Shown here piece by piece: positions 58,488-64,000 of a DNA stretch of 64,000 nucleotides. The notes under the pieces are model-generated. The model saw nothing but the letters and a program-made list of their open reading frames with translations, ran no database searches and was not told the DNA's origin. A program made the position numbers and the translations under genes. Origin of the DNA: Variovorax sp. 770b2 (GTDB taxonomy: Bacteria > Pseudomonadota > Gammaproteobacteria > Burkholderiales > Burkholderiaceae_C); NCBI RefSeq assembly GCF_900115685.1, contig NZ_FOXJ01000010.1:124001-188000 (forward strand), read 5' to 3'. Numbering within the stretch: position 1 is the first letter of the stretch; every line of letters starts with the position of its first letter.

Positions 58488-60509
58488 ATGAAGCCCACTG
58501 ACTTCTCCCAACTGAACGTGCTGACCGAAGCCGATTTTTCGCACCGCAGCCCGGTCCGCGAAGAACGCCATCCCAACTCGGTCACCGCACCGCCCGTCAA
58601 CCGCGGCTCCATGACGCCCCGCCCCTGGCGCGGTTTCTGGAACAGCATCGGCACCGCGCTCCTGGTCAAGCTCGGCGCAGGCCGTGCAGCCGAAGACACG
58701 CGCGCTGAATCTGCCGAATCCGCACAGCAGGTCAAGCAGCCGTGGCAGCGCGCCGCGGCCCGCCGCCGCAACGCCTTCATGCTGCTCACCGTGCTGAGCA
58801 CCGTGATCGCCTCCACGCTGTTCGCCGGCGTGCAACCCGACTACGACAACGTCTGGCTCGAATACGGCCAGATCGGCCTGTACGGTCTGCTCTCGGGCTG
58901 GGTCGTGACCGGTTTCGTGACCGCCCTCATGGGCTTCTACGTTTCGGTGCGCGGCGACAAGCACGCGCTGTCGGCCAAGCAGGTCGCCAACCACCCGATG
59001 AACCCCGAGGCACGCACCGCGATCATCATGCCGATCTGCAACGAAGACGTTGCCACGGTGTTCGCGGGCCTGCGCGCCACCTGCGAATCGGTCGCCTCCA
59101 CCGGCCACGCCAGGCAGTTCGACGTGTTCGTGCTGTCCGACAGCTACAACCCCGAGACCGCCGCCGCCGAGCGCGCCGCCTGGGAAGACCTGCGCGCCGC
59201 CCTGGCCGACAGCCCGAACCAGCCGCAAGTGGAGGTGTACTACCGCCTGCGCACCCGCCGCACCCACCGCAAGGCCGGCAACGTGGCCGACTTCTGCCGC
59301 CGCTGGGGCAAGGACTACCGCTACATGGTCGTGCTCGACGCCGACTCCGTGATGAGCGGCGACTGCCTGACCTCGATGGTCAAGCTGATGGAAGCCAACC
59401 CCACCGCCGGCATCATCCAGACGGCGACGCAGGCCATCGGCCACGTCACGCTGCATGCCCGCGCACAGCAATTCGCTTCCCGCGTGACGGGCCGCCTGTT
59501 CACGCTGGGCATGCAGTTCTGGCAACTGGGCGAATCGCACTACTGGGGCCACAACGCGATCATCCGTGTCGAACCCTTCATGAAGCATTGCGCGCTGGCC
59601 CCGATCAAGGGCACCGGCGGCATGTCGGGCGGCATCATGTCGCACGACTTCGTGGAAGCCGCGCTGATGCGCCGTGCCGGCTACAACGTGTGGCTGGTGT
59701 CCGACCTGGTCGGCAGCTACGAGCAGCAGCCGCCGGACCTCTTGGCCGAACTGCAGCGCGACCGCCGCTGGTGCCAGGGCAACCTGCAGAACGCCCGCCT
59801 GATGGCCGAGCCCGGCATCCACCCAGTGCACCGCGCCATGTTCGTGACCGGCACCATGGCCTATGTTTCCGCACCGCTGTGGCTGGCCTTCCTGACGCTG
59901 GGCACGGCCCTGTGGCTCAGCGGTTCCAGCCTCGTATCGAACTGGAGCGTGCTGCCCGCCGAACTGGCCGGCCTCTGGGTCTGGACCCTGTGCCTGTTGT
60001 TCCTGCCGCGCGTGCTGGGCATCGCTGCCGTGCTGATGCGCGGCGAGCAACGCCAGTACGGCGGTACCTGGGGCTTGGTGAAGAGCTCGGTGATGGAAAG
60101 CGCCCTGGCCATCGTGCAGGCGCCAGTCCGCATGCTGGCCCACTCGCTGTTCGTGCTGGTCGCCCTTACCGGCATCAAGCTCGACTGGAAGTCGCCCCCG
60201 CGCGAAGCCAACGCCGTGCCCTGGAAGATCGCTGCCACGCAACTGGCGCCCATGACGCTGGTGATCGGCCTGCTGGCCGTCGGCGTCGCGATGATCGACC
60301 CGAGCGCGCTGATCTGGCTCATGCCTGTCGGCCTGCCGCTGCTGCTGGCGATTCCGCTGACCGTGCTGACCAGCCAGATCGCGCTGGGCACCACGCTGCG
60401 CGACCGCGGCTTCCTGCTGATTCCCGAGGAATCGCGTTCGCCGGCCGTGCTGCGCCGCGCCTGGATGCATGCGCTGCGCCTGGCGCGCCCCGCGTTGGCT
60501 GCAGCCTGA
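58488..60509 (+). CDS. mdoH: periplasmic glucan biosynthesis glucosyltransferase
   Basis: A 673-residue inner-membrane glucosyltransferase making the beta-1,2 backbone of osmoregulated periplasmic glucans from UDP-glucose. It has N-terminal membrane helices (AFMLLTVLSTVIASTLFAGV, LYGLLSGWVVTGFVTALMGF), the GT2 acidic motifs YMVVLDADSVMSG and SHDFVEAALMRRAG, the acceptor motif QRDRRWCQGNLQN, and further helices near the end. The partner mdoG/opgG is not in this window. Confidence 0.95.
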   Translation: MKPTDFSQLNVLTEADFSHRSPVREERHPNSVTAPPVNRGSMTPRPWRGFWNSIGTALLVKLGAGRAAEDTRAESAESAQQVKQPWQRAAARRRNAFMLLTVLSTVIASTLFAGVQPDYDNVWLEYGQIGLYGLLSGWVVTGFVTALMGFYVSVRGDKHALSAKQVANHPMNPEARTAIIMPICNEDVATVFAGLRATCESVASTGHARQFDVFVLSDSYNPETAAAERAAWEDLRAALADSPNQPQVEVYYRLRTRRTHRKAGNVADFCRRWGKDYRYMVVLDADSVMSGDCLTSMVKLMEANPTAGIIQTATQAIGHVTLHARAQQFASRVTGRLFTLGMQFWQLGESHYWGHNAIIRVEPFMKHCALAPIKGTGGMSGGIMSHDFVEAALMRRAGYNVWLVSDLVGSYEQQPPDLLAELQRDRRWCQGNLQNARLMAEPGIHPVHRAMFVTGTMAYVSAPLWLAFLTLGTALWLSGSSLVSNWSVLPAELAGLWVWTLCLLFLPRVLGIAAVLMRGEQRQYGGTWGLVKSSVMESALAIVQAPVRMLAHSLFVLVALTGIKLDWKSPPREANAVPWKIAATQLAPMTLVIGLLAVGVAMIDPSALIWLMPVGLPLLLAIPLTVLTSQIALGTTLRDRGFLLIPEESRSPAVLRRAWMHALRLARPALAAA

Positions 60510-60559
60510 AATGGCTTGATGCGCTGAGGACTCAGTCGGCCATCTGGCCGTCCAAAGCG

Positions 60560-60587
60560 AAATGCCCCGCCGAGCGGGGCATTTTTC
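60560..60587 (+). terminator. terminator after mdoH
   Basis: AATGCCCCGC and GCGGGGCATT form a 10-bp stem with a tiny CGA loop, followed by TTTTC. It is 50 bases after the mdoH stop. Confidence 0.88.
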
Positions 60588-60668
60588 ATTGGATCAACGA
60601 ATAACTGCCGGCACCGATCGCGCTGTACGAGACGGCTTTGGAAGCGCAGGCTCGATGAAAGCGAAGCA

Positions 60669-60702
60669 GCCCGCCGAGGAATCCTCGGCGGGCTTCTTTT
60701 TT
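60669..60702 (+). terminator. second + strand terminator without a + gene before it
   Basis: GCCCGCCGAGGA pairs with TCCTCGGCGGGC and is followed by TTCTTTTTT. The orientation is +, so it does not serve the convergent ffh gene. It is either a backup for mdoH or the end of an unknown small RNA between 60590 and 60700. Confidence 0.8.
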
Positions 60703-60723
60703 CCGTCTATGTATGTACGAAGC

Positions 60724-62112
60724 TCAGAACGGCAGCTTCGGACCGCCAGGCCCACCCATGCCGCCCATGCCCTTCATGCCGCCCATCTTCTTCATCATCT
60801 TCATGAGGCCGCCGCCCTTCATCTTCTTCATCATTCCCTGCATCTGCTCGAACTCGTTGAGGAGGCGGTTCACTTCCTGAACCTGTACGCCGGCGCCGGC
60901 CGCGATGCGGCGCTTGCGCGTGGCCTTCAGCAGCTCGGGCTTGCGGCGCTCCAGCGGAGTCATGCTCTGGATGATCCCTTCCTTGCGGCGGATGTCGCGC
61001 TCGGCGCGCGTCATGTCGGCCTCGCTCGCCTTGGCGGCCATCTGCGTGGGCAGCTTGTCCATGAGGCTGGAGAGCCCACCCATCTGCTTCATCTGCTGCA
61101 GCTGGCCGAGGAAGTCGTTCAGGTCGAAGCCCGCACCGCTCTTGACCTTGGCCGCGAGCTTCTGCGCCGCCGCCACGTCGACGCCGGCCGTGACCTGCTC
61201 GACCAGCGCGACGATGTCGCCCATGCCCAGGATGCGGCCCGCATGGCGTTCGGCATCGAACACCTCCAGGCCATCGATCTTTTCGCTGGTGCCCGCGAAC
61301 TTGATCGGCACGCCCGTCACCTGCCGCACCGACAGCGCCGCGCCGCCGCGCGAGTCGCCGTCGGTCTTGGTCAGGATGATGCCGGTGAGGGGCAGCGCCT
61401 CCTTGAAGGCCTTGGCGGTGTTGATCGCGTCCTGGCCCTGCATGGCATCGACCACGAACAGGGTTTCGACCGGATCGAGCGCCGCATGCAGCTGCTTGAT
61501 TTCGGTCATCAGCACTTCATCGATGGCGAGGCGGCCGGCCGTGTCGACCAGCAGCACGTCGAAGTAGTGGCGCTTGGCGTGATCGAGCGCGGCGCGCGCG
61601 ATGTCCAGCGGCTTCTGGTCGGGCGTGCTCGGGAACCACTCGGCGCCGGCCTGCTTCGTTACGGTCTTGAGCTGCTCGATGGCGGCCGGGCGGTACACGT
61701 CGCCCGACACCGTGAGCACCTTCTTCTTGCGCTTCTCGATCAGGTGCTTGGCCAGCTTGGCGGTGGTGGTGGTCTTGCCGGCGCCCTGCAGGCCGGCCAT
61801 CAGGATCACCGCGGGCGGTTGCGCCGCGAGGTTGATGTCGGAAATGCCCTCGCCCATGGTGGCGGCGAGCTCGCGGTTCACGATGCCGACCAGCGCCTGG
61901 CCCGGCTTGAGCGAGCCCAGCACTTCCTGGCCGAGCGACTTTTCCTTCACCCGGGCGACGAAATCGCGCACCACGGGCAGCGCCACGTCGGCCTCCAGCA
62001 GCGCCATGCGCACCTCGCGCAGCATGTCCTGCACGTTGCTTTCGGTGATGCGGGCCTGGCCGCTCATCGTCTTGACGAGGCGGGAGAACTTTTCTGTAAG
62101 GGCGGTGGCCAT
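60724..62112 (-). CDS. ffh: signal recognition particle protein
   Basis: A 462-residue SRP GTPase: NG domain with the P-loop GLQGAGKTTTTAKLA, DTAGRLAID and TKTDGDSRGGAALS, then a Met-rich M domain ending in MMKKMKGGGLMKMMKKMGGM, which binds 4.5S RNA and signal sequences. ATG 62112. The longer open frame upstream runs through repeat DNA. Confidence 0.97.
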   Translation of the reverse strand: MATALTEKFSRLVKTMSGQARITESNVQDMLREVRMALLEADVALPVVRDFVARVKEKSLGQEVLGSLKPGQALVGIVNRELAATMGEGISDINLAAQPPAVILMAGLQGAGKTTTTAKLAKHLIEKRKKKVLTVSGDVYRPAAIEQLKTVTKQAGAEWFPSTPDQKPLDIARAALDHAKRHYFDVLLVDTAGRLAIDEVLMTEIKQLHAALDPVETLFVVDAMQGQDAINTAKAFKEALPLTGIILTKTDGDSRGGAALSVRQVTGVPIKFAGTSEKIDGLEVFDAERHAGRILGMGDIVALVEQVTAGVDVAAAQKLAAKVKSGAGFDLNDFLGQLQQMKQMGGLSSLMDKLPTQMAAKASEADMTRAERDIRRKEGIIQSMTPLERRKPELLKATRKRRIAAGAGVQVQEVNRLLNEFEQMQGMMKKMKGGGLMKMMKKMGGMKGMGGMGGPGGPKLPF

Positions 62113-62190
62113 GAAGAAGGAGCCTTGCTGCCCGCCGCGGCGGGTCATTGGAAAGTCGTGAACCTGAGATCGGCTGCCTACTGCCCCTTC

Positions 62191-62285
62191 GGGAAACACC
62201 GAGGAACCGGCTTTGCCGAGCCTCTGGTGTTGCCCCCGGTGAGGGGGTTGGCGCTGCGACACGAAGTGCGCAAGCCTGGGGGAGA
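62191..62285. repeat. intergenic repeat upstream of the CcsA-like gene
   Basis: An AACACCGAGG...CCTCTGGTGTT hairpin, then GCCCCCGGTGAGGGGG and CACGAAGTGCGCAAGCC. The last part matches the element at 17783. It fills the divergent gap between ffh and the next gene. Confidence 0.6.
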
Positions 62286-62297
62286 TAAACTCCTCCG

Positions 62298-63113
62298 ATG
62301 ATTTTAGCGATCCCCTCCCCACTCGGCGTGGCGCTGGGCATCGCCACTGCGGCGGCCTACGGTTTTGCCGCCGCTGCGGGTGCCAGGCTCAGCCGTCAGA
62401 CCACCCAATGGGCCCTCGGAATTGCATGGCTTCTGCATGCGGCCGTGCTGGCGCACGGACTGATCGGCAGCGAACCGCGCTTCGGCTTTGCCCCTGCCCT
62501 GTCGGTCACGGCCTGGCTGGTGCTCACCGTCTATGCGATCGAAAGCCGCTTGTATCCCCAGCTGAAGGTGCGGCGGGCGCTCGCCTGGCTGGGGGCGGCG
62601 GCGGTGCTTCTCGCCATTCTTTTTCCCGGTACGCCGCTGCACGTCACCGCCTCGCCGTGGCTGCCCCTGCACCTTGCATTGGGCATCGCCTCCTATGGCC
62701 TCTTCGGCGCGGCCGTGGTCCATGCCTGGCTGATCACGCGTGCCGAAAAACAGATTCGCCTGACGACCGGCGCCGCTCCGGAAGGCGGCGTACCGCTCCT
62801 CACCCTGGAGCGCCTCACCTTCCGCTTCGTGACCGCGGGCTTCGTGCTGCTGTCGGCCACGCTGCTGGCCGGCCTGCTGTTCACCGAGCAGCTGTACGGC
62901 GCCGCGGGCCGCGCCTGGAAGTGGGACCACAAGACGACGTTCTCCGTCCTCGCCTGGTTCACCTTCGCGGTTCTCCTGATCGGCCGCGCGCGCTTCGGCT
63001 GGCGCGGCCGCACCGCCCGCCGCGTGCTGTACGCCGGCTCCGCCCTGTTGCTGCTGGCCTATGTGGGTTCCCGCTTCGTGCTCGAAGTGGTGCTGGCGCG
63101 TCCTCCCGTATGA
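62298..63113 (+). CDS. cytochrome c assembly (CcsA/YpjD-like) membrane protein
   Basis: A 271-residue protein with about eight membrane helices and the CcsA-type phrases PLHLALGIASYGLFG and AWKWDHKTTFSVLAWFTFAV, whose His residues could bind haem. The placement beside ffh is conserved across betaproteobacteria. The short YpjD form is not proven to act in cytochrome c maturation. Confidence 0.88.
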   Translation: MILAIPSPLGVALGIATAAAYGFAAAAGARLSRQTTQWALGIAWLLHAAVLAHGLIGSEPRFGFAPALSVTAWLVLTVYAIESRLYPQLKVRRALAWLGAAAVLLAILFPGTPLHVTASPWLPLHLALGIASYGLFGAAVVHAWLITRAEKQIRLTTGAAPEGGVPLLTLERLTFRFVTAGFVLLSATLLAGLLFTEQLYGAAGRAWKWDHKTTFSVLAWFTFAVLLIGRARFGWRGRTARRVLYAGSALLLLAYVGSRFVLEVVLARPPV

Positions 63114-63382
63114 AATACCTCCTCGTCCTCGCCGTGCTCTGGATCGCCATCTGGCTCTGGCGCAAGAACCGGCGCGAAGAAATGCGCGATGCCCAGCGCG
63201 AGCGCATGGCCAAGGCGCAGCAGCGCCCGGCCGCGCCGGCGGCGGTCGCGGCGCCGCAGGCCATGGTGCGCTGCGCCCATTGCGGCCTGCACCTGCCCGC
63301 GAGCGACGCCATCGCCGGCCCCGACGACGCGGTCTATTGCAGCGCCGCGCACCGTCAGGCCGCCGTCGCGGCGCGCGGCTGA
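63110..63382 (+). CDS. small PP0621-type protein with a CxxC zinc-ribbon-like pair
   Basis: A 90-residue protein starting in an ATGA overlap. It has a membrane anchor (YLLVLAVLWIAIWLW), a basic linker, and a C-terminal CAHCGLHLP ... VYCSAAHR, likely binding a metal. Such a gene precedes pilS in related genomes. Function is unknown. Confidence 0.8.
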   Translation: MKYLLVLAVLWIAIWLWRKNRREEMRDAQRERMAKAQQRPAAPAAVAAPQAMVRCAHCGLHLPASDAIAGPDDAVYCSAAHRQAAVAARG

Positions 63383-63398
63383 ACACGCCCCCTGCTCC

Positions 63399-64000
63399 AT
63401 GAGCACCCCCCTCTGGTCGCGCGGCGAGCCGGTCACCGACTGGGACGTGCTCGAGCAAGGCGGCAGCGAGAGCACCGCGCTCTTGCGCCTGTGGCGCGGC
63501 TTCATGGCCGCGCGCTGCTTCGTCGCGCTGGTGCTGGTGGTGCTGCAGGGCGTGGCCTTCGCGCTCGGGCAGACGATGCAGGCGGCGGCCATCGCCATCT
63601 CGGCCGGCTACCTGGTGGCCACCTGGCTGGAGATGCGCTATGCGCACTTCGAACCACCGATCCGCGGCTTCTCGACGCTGTGGCTCGTGACCATCGGCGT
63701 CGACCTGGCCACCTTCACCGCGCTGCAGGTGCTGCAGGGCGGCAACGTCAACTACACGCCGCTGTTCGCGCTGCCGGTGCTCATGAGCGCGGTGCTCGGC
63801 ACGGTGATCGTGAGCCTGGGCACCACGGCCACCGTCACCTTGCTGCTGCTGGCGGATGCGGGATGGCACTGGCTGCAGCAGCCGGGCGACGCCTCGGCGC
63901 GCTTCGTGCAGGCGGCGCTCACCGGCACCGGCCTCTTCGTGGTGGCCCTGCTCGCGCACGAGCTGGCGCGCCGCCTCGCGCGCGAAGAAGTGGTGGCGCA
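63399..64000 (+). CDS. pilS: N-terminal part of a PilS-like sensor histidine kinase (cut by the window end)
   Basis: From ATG 63399 the reading frame stays open to the edge, covering about 200 residues. It shows six membrane helices (FMAARCFVALVLVVLQGVAF, LWLVTIGVDLATFTAL, LPVLMSAVLGTVIVSL, FVVALLAHELARRL) without periplasmic domain, as in PilS. The kinase part is beyond the window. The gene order after ffh, CcsA-like and PP0621-like supports PilS, the sensor of the sigma-54 system for type IV pili. Confidence 0.75.
   Translation, partial: MSTPLWSRGEPVTDWDVLEQGGSESTALLRLWRGFMAARCFVALVLVVLQGVAFALGQTMQAAAIAISAGYLVATWLEMRYAHFEPPIRGFSTLWLVTIGVDLATFTALQVLQGGNVNYTPLFALPVLMSAVLGTVIVSLGTTATVTLLLLADAGWHWLQQPGDASARFVQAALTGTGLFVVALLAHELARRLAREEVVA

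Noticed and set aside
60590..62112. 4.5S RNA (ffs) near ffh
   Set aside because: I found no GGAAGGAAGCAGCC-type signature, and ffs is usually not adjacent to ffh.
1..64000. CRISPR array, prophage or integrative element
   Set aside because: I saw no regularly spaced direct repeats, no phage structural genes, no integrase and no tRNA-linked attachment site.

Overview
The window looks like chromosomal DNA of a GC-rich betaproteobacterium, most likely family Comamonadaceae (Variovorax-like). This rests on codon use, on gene content (ffh / ccsA-like / PP0621-like / pilS-like order, a GlrKR locus followed by mdoH, an otsB-GH15-otsA operon) and on the style of its intergenic repeats. It is an inference from reading, not a database match. 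I saw no rRNA, tRNA, CRISPR array, prophage or intact insertion sequence.

Layout. (1) 1-7790, + strand: a tightly coupled cluster holding a short-chain dehydrogenase (cut by the window edge), a small PhaE/PhaM-like protein, a class III-like polyhydroxyalkanoate (PHA) synthase, a GNAT acetyltransferase, an acyl-CoA ligase, a true acetoacetate decarboxylase with all its catalytic residues, a 3-hydroxyacyl-CoA dehydrogenase and a family III CoA-transferase. This combination is the best candidate here for an undescribed pathway. (2) 7800-10050: a winged-helix regulator that may be frameshifted, a small exported protein and the tail of an IS3-type element. (3) 10050-14900: glmS and glmU (UDP-GlcNAc synthesis) with an Lrp-type regulator between them. 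(4) 14900-24200: mostly single genes, including Crp/Fnr and LysR regulators, a BLUF blue-light sensor, a folate-salvage ligase, a lytic transglycosylase, MgtC, a GST, OmpW and the CCA-adding enzyme.

(5) 24200-32500: a hybrid histidine kinase, the trehalose operon, paired palindromic repeats, and a DUF2917-like gene divergent from a MocR-type regulator. (6) 32500-37000: DUF1877, TM2-TPR, a ROK kinase, DUF2905 and an inositol-monophosphatase-family enzyme. (7) 37000-40900, - strand: a taurine/sulfonate-type operon (tauD-like dioxygenase, binding protein, ATPase, permease) with repeat elements beside and inside the ATPase gene. (8) 40900-47100: a MidA-type methyltransferase, a pteridine-reductase-like SDR with a 14-C tract at its start, folB, ttcA, a lipoprotein, a histidine phosphatase, a Crp-like regulator, then a degenerate stretch. 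(9) 47100-52600: a CAP-domain protein and an RND efflux pump operon with a CpxR-like box. (10) 52600-64000: miaB, a GlrK-QseG-GlrR envelope-stress system followed by a GlrR-type enhancer box and a sigma-54 promoter leading to mdoH, then ffh, a CcsA-like protein, a small zinc-ribbon-like protein and the start of a PilS-like kinase.

Links between regions. Several loci concern the envelope: glmS/glmU supply amino sugars, mdoH makes periplasmic glucans, Slt recycles murein, and the RND pump and OmpW act in the membranes. GlrR in Escherichia coli controls glmS through the small RNA GlmY. Here the GlrR-type signals lie directly upstream of mdoH, which suggests a rewired output.
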